DNA from: Desmodesmus armatus | Taxonomy: Eukaryota; Chlorophyta; Chlorophyceae; Sphaeropleales; Scenedesmaceae | Length of the DNA: 64,000 nucleotides | Assembly: GCA_007449985.2 (NCBI GenBank) | Contig: VIIQ02000237.1 | Location: 62,001-126,000 of the forward strand | Direction: 5' to 3' | In this document: positions 47,301 through 55,038 of the stretch, piece by piece | Layout of the letters: every line of letters starts with the position of its first letter | Numbering within the stretch: the first letter of the stretch is position 1 | Notes under the pieces: model-generated | What the model was told of the DNA's origin: nothing | Database searches by the model: none | The model's input: the letters and a program-made list of their open reading frames with translations, nothing else | Made by a program: the position numbers and the translations under genes

Positions 47301-50300
47301 ACCATCACTCGGTGCTGATCGTGCATGACTATGGGGGGAGTGCGGGCAACGGGGGCCCGGAGTCGCCTGCGCGCATGCCGCACCCACAGCACCCGGAGCT
47401 CAAAGCCGGGCTGCCGCTGTATGTCTGGCCCGAGATTCGAACCCAGGACCTCGTGCTTGTGGACTTGCAGTACGTTTACAACAACGTGCTGAGGACGTAC
47501 AAGCCACAGGTGGAGGCTGAAGCAGCAGAGGCAGCATGGGGGGCAGCAGCAGACGCAGGAGCAGCAGCAGCAGCGGCAGGCGTAGATGCAGCAGGGGCTA
47601 TAACCAAGGCAGAGGCAGTGTCGGGCGGTGAGGCATCAGCTGCTGCACCAGGTGCTGCTGCGGCAGATGCTGTTGCGCCGTTGGCGTCACCGCCAGTGCC
47701 AGCTGCAGCAGCAGCTGAACCGCAGCCGGCCTTGACAGAGTCAGGGCCTGTTGGGGGCCCGGGTGCTGGAGTGCCTGCAGGGCAGCTTGACCCACCAGCA
47801 AGACAGCAGCAGGAGGCGTCGGAGCCTGTGCCTGCAGCCGAAGTGCCAGCAGCAGCAGCAGCGGCCGCACCTGGTCCACCTCCCGCTGCTGCTGCAATGG
47901 ATGTTGATGGAGCAGCGCCAGGTGCAGCAGCCTCAGCTGCTGCTGCTGCAGCGGCAGGTGTGTCTCCTGCTGCTGAGGGCCTTCCCGTCACCGTTCCTGC
48001 AAGCGACAAGCATCACCAACAGCAGCAGCAGCAGGGTGATGCCCCGTCAGCGCCTGCAGCAGCGGGCAGCAGCGATGCTGGTGCGGCTGCTGTCCCTGCC
48101 ACAGCGGCTGCAGCAGGCGATGTTGAGATGGCCGCTGCTGCTCCTGCTGCAGCTGATGCCGCTGCAAGTGCAGCTCAGCAGCAGCAGCAGGCTGCTGGTG
48201 CGGATGCTGCGCGTGTGGCGGACTCAGCACTCGCTTTGGTGCCGCCGCCAGAACAGCAGCCTGCAGCGCCAGCAGCAGCAGCAGCAGCAGCAGTGAAGGA
48301 AGAGGAGCAGCAGCTGGCATCGCTCCCTGTCGCTGCCAGCAGCTCCCTGCGGCCTCAGCAGCAGCAGTTGCAGCTGCCGGACTTTGCCTCCCAGGTTCAA
48401 ATCCTGCGCGACATCAAGCTCTTTGTAAAGGATTACCAGGGGGAGCTGCTGCCGGAGGGGGGACACTACTCCGACGAGCAGCTGCAGGCGGCGGCTGCGG
48501 CGGCTGAGGCGGCGGCGGCGGCTGCAGCGGCTGCGGAGCCGTCGAGCAGCAGCAGCAGCAGTGGTGGTGAGGAGGGCGGGACTCCTGGGCCGGGGGCTGG
48601 GGGAATCGGAGCTGAGGGTGGGGGTATGGAGGTCGACCAAGCTGTGGGTGCAGTGGAGCATCACAGCGCTGGTGATGCTGCTGCTGCGGCGGAGGCGGCG
48701 GCGGCTGACACGAGCAGCGTGTCGGCAGCACTGCAGGCAGCAGTGGCGCTGTGTGGGGCGGCTGACGGGCTGCTCGGGCCACCACAGCAGCAGCAGCAGC
48801 AGCAAGTGTCTGCGCCTGCCGGCGTTGACACACCCCCACCACCCCCAGCAGCAGCAGATGCTGCTGCTGCTGCTGCTGAGGCCGCTGCAGGCTCAGGCGG
48901 TGAGGACCAGATGGTGCCAGAGGTTGCTGCTCCTGCTGCTGCTGGTGGTGCGGGTGTTTCATCACAACCTGACACCACTGCTTTGCAGCAGCAGCAGCAG
49001 CAGAGCCAGGAAGTTGCCCAGGCAGTGGAAGGTGCCTCTGTTGTGCCTGCATCAGCTGAAGGAGCTGGCCAGGTCCTAGAAGGCACAGCAGCAGCAGCAG
49101 CAGTAGGAGCAGCAATGCAGGTGGACACTACCCCACAGCAGCAGCTACAACACGTGGCACTGCCCTGCCCCGTGTCCCAGCAGCAGCAGCAGCAGCAGGG
49201 TGGAGGTGCCGCCGGCAGTAATGGCACACCGGCCAGGCTGGCGGCTCCCACTGCTGCTGGGGGCGGCGGCTGCGGCAGCAATGGCGGCCAAGGAGGCGGC
49301 GGCGGCTGCAGATGCGGCGGCTGCGGCGGCGGCTGCTGCGCATGACAGCACCCTGGCGGTGGTGGCCGTGTCACCCTGTGCTGTGCAGGCGGGCTTCATA
49401 CGGCTGCTGGTGCAGGTGGGTGCATGTGGGGTTAGTCGTCATCTCGTTGCTATATCCCCCCTCCCCACCCATGCACTTTCCATGGGTTTCAAGTTTGTAA
49501 AAGCCCTTCATCTGTGCAGGCGGGCTTCATACGGCTGCTGGTGCAGGTGGGTGCGATGCTGATAGGGTGCAGTGGCTGCCCTCACTTCCCCTGCACCTTC
49601 TGCCTGTGCAGGCGGGCTTTATACAGCTGTTGCTGCAGGTGTGTGCGATGCAGTGGGGCGCAATGACGCTGCACATGCACGCACACCATCACACGCATGT
49701 GTCCATCATGCCAAAAAAGTTGTCATCAAGTCAACTGTCACACTGACACACACAAGTGTCCCCCCCCCACCCCCCTTCTCGCAGCTTGACCTGACGGCCT
49801 CCCAGCTGGACGAGGTGTGCAAGGCAAAGGTGCCCGAGCAGCAGTCCAGCCGCCGACCCAAGGCCTCACAGATCACCCCACCGGAGCTGCTGCTGCTGCC
49901 GTGCGGTGCATCAGTGGGGCAGCTGAGGGCGGCAGTCACAGAAGCATTCAAGTGCCTGTACAGGTGCGGTGGGTGTGTGTGTGTGTGTTGCACATGACAT
50001 GGAGCAGGGGGGGGGGCAACTCACGTTCGGGGTGCGTGGGTTTGGGGGGGGGGGCTTGCAGCTGCACAGCTCTTGTGTGTCTGTGTCGACATAAGTTTAT
50101 GGCTTGAGGAAGGGAGGGAGGGCGGGGGGGTGCATCAATGGGGCAGGGCTGTGTTGTGTGCGCTGCCCCCCTCCCCTTGTACCACAGGCTGGCTTGGCAG
50201 TGGCCCTGTGAGCAGCTGTTGGCAAAGCATGTCATCTGTGGGCTGACCTGCTTCTGTGCTGTGTGGGCTGCCTCCTGCCGCTCGTGCCACCCGTTCTGCA

Positions 50301-50375
50301 ATCAAAAGGCTGGCTCGCCATTGGTCCTGTGAGCAGCCATTGGCAAGCCATGTCGTCTGTGGGCTAACCTGTGCC

Positions 50376-50407
<32 letters not shown>

Positions 50408-52626
50408 GTCATGTGTGTTGCCACCTACTCCCTTCTGCAATAAACAGGCTGGCTCTTATTGGTCCTGTGAGCAGCTGTTGGCAAACCATGTCGTCTGTGA
50501 AATAACCTGCGCCACTGCTGCTGCTGCTGCTGCTGCTGCTGTGTCGTGTGTGTTGCCACCCACTCCCTTCTGCATCAAACAGGCTGGCTCTCATTGGTCC
50601 TGTGAGCAGCCGTTGGCAAGCCATGTCGTCTGTGGGCTAACCTGTGCCACTGCTGCTGCTGCTGCTGCTGTGTCATGTGCGCTGCCCCGTACCCCCTGCT
50701 GTACTCAACATGCTGGCGCACCATTGGTCTTGTGAGCAGTTGTTGCCAACCCATGTCCTCTAGAGACTGACCTGTGCCACTGCTGCTGCTGCTGTGTCAT
50801 GTGCGCTGCCCCGTACACCCTGCTGCAATCAACATGCTGGCGCGCCATCGGTCTTGTGAGCAGTTGTTGCCAACCCATGTCCTCTAGAGACTGACCTGTG
50901 CCACTGCTGCTGCTGCTGTGTCATGTGCGCTGCCCCCTACCCCCTTCTGCAATCAACAGGCTGGCTCTCATTGGTCCTGTGAGCAGTTGTTGCCAACCCA
51001 TGTCCTCTAGAGACTGACCTGTGCCACTGCTGCTGTTGCTATGTTGTGTACGCTGCCCCCTACCCGTCATGGCACAGGCTGGCTCGCCATTGGTCCTGTG
51101 AGCAGCTACTGGGCCTGCCCGAGGGCGCCCTCGGCCCGCCCAGGCCCGCCGCCGCTGCTGCCGCAGCCGCCGCCACAGCCGCCGGCAGCGACGAGGCTGC
51201 TGCTGCTGCTGCCGCTGCTGCTGAGGACAGCAGGCCGCTGCTGGGGCAGGCCATCCCACGCGGCTGCGTGCTGACTGCCGTTGGGCGCGGCCTGGACCCT
51301 GCTGCTAGGTGAGAGCCTGCACCTTCCTTTTAGGCCTGGGGGGCGAGGGGCTTTGCTTGTACAGTGTGTAGCTCAGGGGGTGGGGGGGCTGCGGCAACAA
51401 TGTACATGTGTGTTGAGTCATGGAGTCAATAGGGTTGGGTGGGGTGTGTGGCAATGTGTGTGTGTGTGTGGGGGGGGGGGATACACCCGGCAGCACGGGC
51501 CATACCCCGGGGCTGCGTGCTGACTGCTGTGGGCGCAGCTTGGACCCTGCTGCAAGGTGAGCAGCATGTGGTCACAACACTTGGTGCTGGTTGTGTATTG
51601 CCTTGGGGTTGGCTACAGCACAACACAGTACAGCTTTGGGCAGGACAGCATGGGGGCAGTCCGATTGGGGAAAGTTCCAATGTGGGCACCAGCCAGCAAA
51701 CCAGTGGCTCACGGGGTTTGTGACATGGGTACCTCATGTTACTGAAGCTTCACCAACATCACCAGCATGACTCCTCACTGCTGCTGGCCGGTGTCGTCTC
51801 CTTCCTCCTGCCCGTTCCCTCACCCACCCCCCACACAGGTTGACAAGGACATTGTCACAGTGACTGATCAATGCCGCTGCCCGCTGACGCTTTTCCCTCG
51901 CTCTGTGCGCTCTCCACTCCCCCCACCTGCAGGTTCCACCACGCAGGTGGTGTTGAGGACTGGGCGGTGCAGTGCTGCTGCGGTGTGCACATGCCTCTGA
52001 GCCAGTGGCTCTCCATTGGCGTAGCTACTTACCTACTCACTCTACCTGCATGCCCCCCCCCCTGCAGGTTCCGCCACGCAGGTGGTGTTGAGGACTGGGT
52101 GGTGCAGTGCTGCTGCGGCGTGCACACGGCGCTGAGCCAGTGGCTCTCTATTGGCGTAGCTACTTACCTACTCACTCTTCCTGCATGCCCCGTCGCCCTG
52201 CAGGTTCCGCCACGCAGGTGGTGTTGAGGACTGGGCGGTGCAGTGCTGCTGAGGCGTGCACACGGTGCTGAGCCAGTGGCTCTCAATAGGCGTGGCTTGT
52301 TGATTACCTACTCACTCTCCCTGCACGCCCCCTTCCCCCCCTCGCCCTGCAGGTTCCGCCACGCGGGTGGTGTTGAGGACTGGGCGGTGCAGTGCTGCTG
52401 CGGCGTGCGTGACGACGACGGCGAGCGCATGATTGTGTGCGATTCGTGCGGCTTCTGGGTGCACACCCGCTGCAACGGCGTGCGCGACCAGGACGAGGAG
52501 CCGCCCAGCGGCTTTGCTTGCAAGACGTGCAGGCAGGCGGCTGCTGCGACGGCTGGGGCGGCTGCCAAGCCGGAAGCTGGTGCAGCTGCGGGTGTCAAGC
52601 GGGGGAGGGAGGGGACACCCCAGTAG
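28114..52626 (+). CDS. Giant MMD1/DUET/MS1-like PHD-finger protein with Tudor-module array
   Basis: About 19 exons joined by matching phases: 28114-28372, 28648-28948, 29590-29722, 29957-30128, 30416-30607, 30902-32079, 32730-37123, 37767-38854, 39087-39818, 40277-41161, 41547-42307, 42668-43318, 43722-44765, 45076-45789, 46268-~49357, a 27-nt exon, 49785-49974, 51078-51308 and 52353-52626 (TAG). Joined, they give roughly 5,400 residues; plant relatives are near 700. The two ends match the plant PHD-finger family of MMD1/DUET and MS1 (male meiosis and pollen regulators acting on chromatin/transcription): CDQCRCMGWQNHP and FHFIIP, LLHGMLHLNGYGHLL, VWDSLC...VSVEDVSNK, WYGKFGYDFGRGSY, and a C-terminal Cys4-His-Cys3-type PHD finger. 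The middle holds six Tudor-like modules in Ala/Gln-rich linkers. Expected in the nucleus, perhaps reading histone marks. Caveats: apparent frameshifts inside six exons, and the alternative that a second gene is nested between the two halves. Confidence 0.7.
30902..36500 (+). other. Ala/Gln-rich region with a split winged-helix-like block
   Basis: Exon 6 (30902-32079) begins GTKRNRSLSASPLPG and ends LLLKLVKVLK; exon 7 continues DHGGWMPQEQMFFILRR and later EHEELVRAVLNYLAHDHLIR. In plant MMD1/MS1 a comparable helical segment sits centrally, but here Ala/Gln/Gly insertions of tens to hundreds of residues separate its parts. From ~33300 to 36250 the sequence is poly-Ala and poly-Gln with occasional acidic stretches (such as VDMDVDARAADAA-like VEMADA repeats). 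It shows no fold and is probably disordered. Confidence 0.55.
32041..32480 (+). repeat. Exon-6 end plus donor, three copies (two truncated downstream)
   Basis: The exon end CTGCTCAAGCTGGTCAAGG...CAAG|GTAAGG at 32079 is repeated with donor at 32259 and, with the donor destroyed (CTCATGCAGAGG), near 32480. Intron sequence between the copies is duplicated too (GGGGTGGGGCATCAG at about 32179 and 32399). The full exon is the first copy. Confidence 0.85.
37320..37866 (+). repeat. Tudor module 1, second exon: three tandem copies
   Basis: Acceptor plus exon start (AGCTACAAGAGCCGCACCCG) occurs at 37320, 37555 and 37767. The first two run ~60-70 nt into YDDGDEDD and then pass into intron sequence without a clear donor; only the third continues to the end of the module. 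All three keep a CACAG acceptor and an open frame over the shared part. Confidence 0.9.
39006..39193 (+). repeat. Tudor module 2, second exon: partial upstream copy
   Basis: AGCAGCAGCCGCAAGCACAG at 39006-39036 duplicates the start of the real exon at 39087 (which has AGTTACATG in front) and follows a TGCAG acceptor. Confidence 0.8.
40045..40382 (+). repeat. Tudor module 3, second exon: upstream copy with lost acceptor
   Basis: The copy at 40045-40115 codes AYVSHLRKHTIKFVDGTEKH, nearly the same as the real exon at 40277. Its acceptor reads CCGG instead of CCAG, so it should not be spliced. Confidence 0.9.
42341..42770 (+). repeat. Tudor module 5, second exon: four copies
   Basis: GTGCAG-preceded copies begin at 42341 (AYNKWRRRH), 42463 (SLDKETC), 42571 (SRDKRDA) and 42668 (SYDKESRKHTILYDDGD, the intact one). 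Spacing shrinks: 122, 108, 97. The first three are increasingly degenerate but keep the AG acceptor. Confidence 0.8.
43433..43500 (+). repeat. Downstream copy of the end of the module 6 first exon
   Basis: GGGCAGAGCATCAGAGTACA ... GGGCTGGGTGAATGGTTGCG resembles the exon end at 43260-43318 (GQRIKIWWPEVEGWVFGRVV), reading GQSIRVQWPEGWVNGCVV. It lies inside the intron. Confidence 0.7.
44792..44876 (+). repeat. Short intronic tandem repeat, ~20-bp unit
   Basis: TTGTTCTGCCACCTCTG-like units recur about four times in the intron after exon 43722-44765. Confidence 0.75.
46145..46300 (+). repeat. Partial upstream copy of the exon starting 46268
   Basis: GTAG|GCAGCCAAGGAGGCTGGCAGG at 46145 repeats the start of the real exon (CTGCAG|GCGGCCAAGG...). 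Confidence 0.6.
46268..49357 (+). other. Large Ala/Gln exon with RGG box and conserved MMD1-like islands
   Basis: It starts AAKAAKEARRQAREAQ (charged helix). It contains a Gly/Arg-rich RGG-like stretch at about 47130-47255, which could bind RNA. It then carries two islands that look like family sequence, LVLVDLQYVYNNVLRTYKP (~47450-47510) and VQILRDIKLFVKDYQGELLP (~48394-48455). Plant MMD1/MS1 proteins have comparable 'LYKHVL' and 'ILDTKHFVKE' segments before the PHD finger. The rest is poly-Ala/Gln. The frame changes near a G run at 49258-49265 to reach AAMAAKEAAAAAD. The exon end is uncertain; a donor at about 49357 is the best guess. Confidence 0.5.
49389..49638 (+). repeat. 27-nt micro-exon AGFIRLLVQ, three copies
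   Basis: GTGCAG|GCGGGCTTCATACGGCTGC...CAG|GTGGGT occurs at 49389-49415 and 49520-49546, and with changes at 49612-49638 (AGFIQLLLQ). All three are 27 nt, phase 0/0, with acceptor and donor intact, and any one could join to the next exon at 49785. Confidence 0.8.
50188..51308 (+). repeat. Eight-copy exon-start array before the RLARHW exon
   Basis: Copies of (AG)GCTGGCTCGCCATTGGTCC begin at 50188, 50309, 50448, 50583, 50712, 50836, 50960 and 51078 (spacing 121, 139, 135, 129, 124, 124, 118). Each unit carries exon start, then (CTG)n of varying length and TGTGTCATGTG..GCTGCC. Only the last copy runs on into the complete exon. Copies 5 and 6 have AT in place of the acceptor AG. Confidence 0.92.
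51497..51556 (+). repeat. Downstream copy of the end of exon 51078-51308
   Basis: GGCTGCGTGCTGACTGC ... TGGACCCTGCTGCAAG|GTGAGC repeats the exon end at 51308 together with its donor, 248 bp downstream. Confidence 0.88.
51933..52430 (+). repeat. PHD-finger exon start: four tandem copies
   Basis: CTGCAG|GTTCCGCCACGCAGGTGGTG begins at 51933, 52068, 52204 and 52353 (spacing 135, 136, 149). The first three code HAGGVEDWAVQCCCGVH and then run into GCTGAGCCAGTGGCTCTC intron sequence (the third already has TGA after QCC); only the last continues into the PHD finger. Confidence 0.92.
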
Positions 52627-53300
52627 ATGGGTGTGGGGAGCATGTGTGTGTGGGGGGGGGGGTCACACTCCTCAGTGAGGCAGGCTCCTGCCTGTCTGTT
52701 TGTGTGATTGGTGGTGCGGCTAGAGGTTCCTGGTGCAGCGCGCATGTACACATGTGCTGTGTGTGAGGTCCCTCATGTGCCGTCTGTCATGGGTTTGATG
52801 TGCCGCCGCTGATTCAGGTGCTTCCTTTGTGTTTGCACGTATGTATGGCGGTGGTGGCTGGCAGTGGCTTCTGATAAAGCGCGTATGCACACGTACAATT
52901 GCTTTGTGAGGTCCCTCATGTGCCATGAGTCCTGGGTGTCATTGCTTTAGTGTAGCGTAAGGCTGTGTGTTTGGCGGTGGTGGCTGGCAGTGGCTGCCGC
53001 TGCCTGTTGTGTGGGGTGTTGTGCCGTGATCATGGGGATGCATCAGTTGTGACAAGTACATGTACGCAATACGTCAAGATCAGACGCTGGGGTTGAGGGT
53101 ATGTTCAACATGGCATGGTCCATCAATCAGGGAGTGGACAAGTACTGTACTACTGTAGTGACTGTGGGCAGATTATGATAGGCTAGTGCTGTGAGTGCAG
53201 TGGGGTTGTGGGGTGAGGCTGTTTAGCCCCATTTAGCCCCATTTGAACATCATTCGCAATAACTGTGGGCCAGGGGTGCTGCTTCTGAAAACAAAGGGTT

Positions 53301-53332
<32 letters not shown>

Positions 53333-55038
53333 GGCCCCACTGTGTGTGTGTGGGGGGGGGGGTCGGGGGGGCGGAGAGGGAGAGGGTTTTGGGGGGTCAG
53401 GATGTTCGTTCCTGGCCGGTCTGCTGAGACTAACTCCCATCAGCTGGGACTTATGTTGAAGTGTGTGTGGGGGGAGGGGGGGAGGTTTGTGGGTAACGGT
53501 GGTGACCAGGCTGCTGCGGCGGGCAGCGGTGGCATGTAGGCCGAAAGTGCGGGGGGTTGACAAACTTGTAACCAGATGTAACTCGTTCTCGTGCCATAGG
53601 CCTGTTCACAAGGTGTTTGAGAAACCTTCTGGAGAGGACAGTGCACACAACACATATATGTTGGCTAACCACTTGTTTATGTTGACAGACACGGCAGCTT
53701 CAGCCTCTGCAATCTTACTACAACAACTATGTTGGTGGCGCCAAGCGTGAGAATGCAGCAGCTGCCAGTGGCAGCAGCACAAGATCAAGGCACAAAAGTG
53801 CCGACCGGGATGCTATGAGTGCCCCTGTATCTTGATGATTAGTTACTTGTCCTTTTGCTCAGCCCAACTGGACACCATCCGCCCTAATGGCGGCAGGGCA
53901 CACACACCAAGAATCACATAGGGGTAACACTTGGCCTGATGAATACTTTACTGATGTCGCTATACCCTGAGGGTTTAGCAGGGCCCATCCTCACTGCATT
54001 TCTTTACTCTTGGCTGAACACACAAAGCACCAGGTTTGCTCTTGCCTCATCGCAGATGCAGGTGCAATGACACATGCTTGTTCTCACACCATCTTCCACA
54101 GACACAGTTTCATTGACACATGCGGTTTTGCTGGGTGGAGCATACCTGTCAGTGGTGTTTATGACATAACTACTCTCCACAGTTCAAATTTTTAGGTGAT
54201 TGACTCAGTAACAGCTTGAGACATCATGTAGTACTAAAGCAGTTACAATCAGCCAACAGCGACAGAAGTTATGTTAGCACTCGGAGTGCATGTGCGCACC
54301 CGGTGCCTGAGGTATGATATGTAACCTCGCCGCACTGCCAAGGCTTGCTGTGACAGATGCAGAGCCACCGTCCTGCACCGTCTAGGTTTGGGCATAGCCC
54401 TTACCCCGACCAGTGTGCAAATGCTCACCACTCCCTCCTACAGTCCTCCACTGCACCTACTTAGTGATTGACTACTTTTCAATAGTCCAGCTTTTTGAAT
54501 CGTCTTGAACACCGTCAAGTCACTGCCAGTCAATCCACAACTCAAACATTGGACTCTAGGCATACAAATATGCTGTGCCCCTATGCCCCTGACCACTGGC
54601 ACCACAACAGCAGGCTGCTACAGTGCAATTCTAGGATGGTGTGTCACCCAATGTCCCATCATGCACTTACAAAGCAAATCCGATTTGTGTCGCGCACAGT
54701 GTGGCGCATATCAACCGTGCAAGTACCAAGGCACACTGAACACAAAAACGGGGTCACAGCAGCAAACCAGCTGCTAGCAGGATTGCTGGCAGCACATCAC
54801 TGCCATGCAGTGGCTAGCCCACTCAGGTGTCCTGGCCCCGCCACAACCTCAAATTTCAAACTTGTGACAGCTGTAGCTCCAAACTCTGCGCGTTCAACGC
54901 CCTGTCGGCCTTGTATGGACCCGGCACACTTGCAGGGTTGGGCTCCAGATGGACATCCATAGGCTCCACGTTGGGACTGCACAGGTGCACAAGCTTGCCA
55001 AGTGGTTACTGGTTGCCGTAATCTGCATGCCAGGGGTT
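52627..55038. other. Intergenic stretch with (TG)n and G runs; one possible terminal exon
   Basis: (TG)n and G-rich runs occur at 53300-53360 and 53460-53480. Apart from the possible exon at 53689-53835, nothing codes convincingly. The 52740-52960 segment contains two related blocks sharing TGAGGTCCCTCATGTGCC. Confidence 0.45.
53689..53835 (+). CDS. Possible terminal exon of an unrecognised gene
   Basis: After a GACAG acceptor an open frame runs 48 codons to TGA: RQLQPLQSYYNNYVGG, then AKRENAAAASGSS and a basic/Ser tail. The KRENAA block resembles the last exon of coiled-coil gene D (LKRENAELTAAQHKSK). No upstream exon was linked, so it may be an exon relic. Confidence 0.25.
   Translation, partial: TRQLQPLQSYYNNYVGGAKRENAAAASGSSTRSRHKSADRDAMSAPVS

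Larger units (their letters stand above)
49785..52626 (+). other. C-terminal block ending in a PHD finger
   Basis: Exon 49785-49974 codes LDLTASQLDEVCKAKV and LLLPCGASVGQLRAAVTEAF, like the plant 'LP..ATVGELKRA...AF' segment. Exon 51078-51308 codes RLARHWSCEQLLGLPEGA ... GCVLTAVGRGLDPAAR. The last exon, 52353-52626, codes FRHAGGVEDWAVQCCCGV, DDDGERMIVCDSCGFW, VHTRCNGVRDQDEE and GFACKTC. This is a PHD finger with ligands CxC...CDxC...HTRC...CKTC, in the family's 'DDGERM(I/V)xCD' form. PHD fingers of this type read histone H3 tails. Introns are phase 2 on both sides of exon 51078-51308. Confidence 0.8.

Noticed and set aside
47425..47460. tRNA T-arm-like string GATTCGAACCCAGGACC
   Set aside because: Stems do not pair and no D or anticodon arm fits. 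It lies within an open exon coding VWPEIRTQDLVLVDL.
50188..51077. CRISPR-like regular repeats
   Set aside because: The spacing is regular but the 'spacers' are also repeats, and each unit begins with a copied exon start. The genome is eukaryotic.
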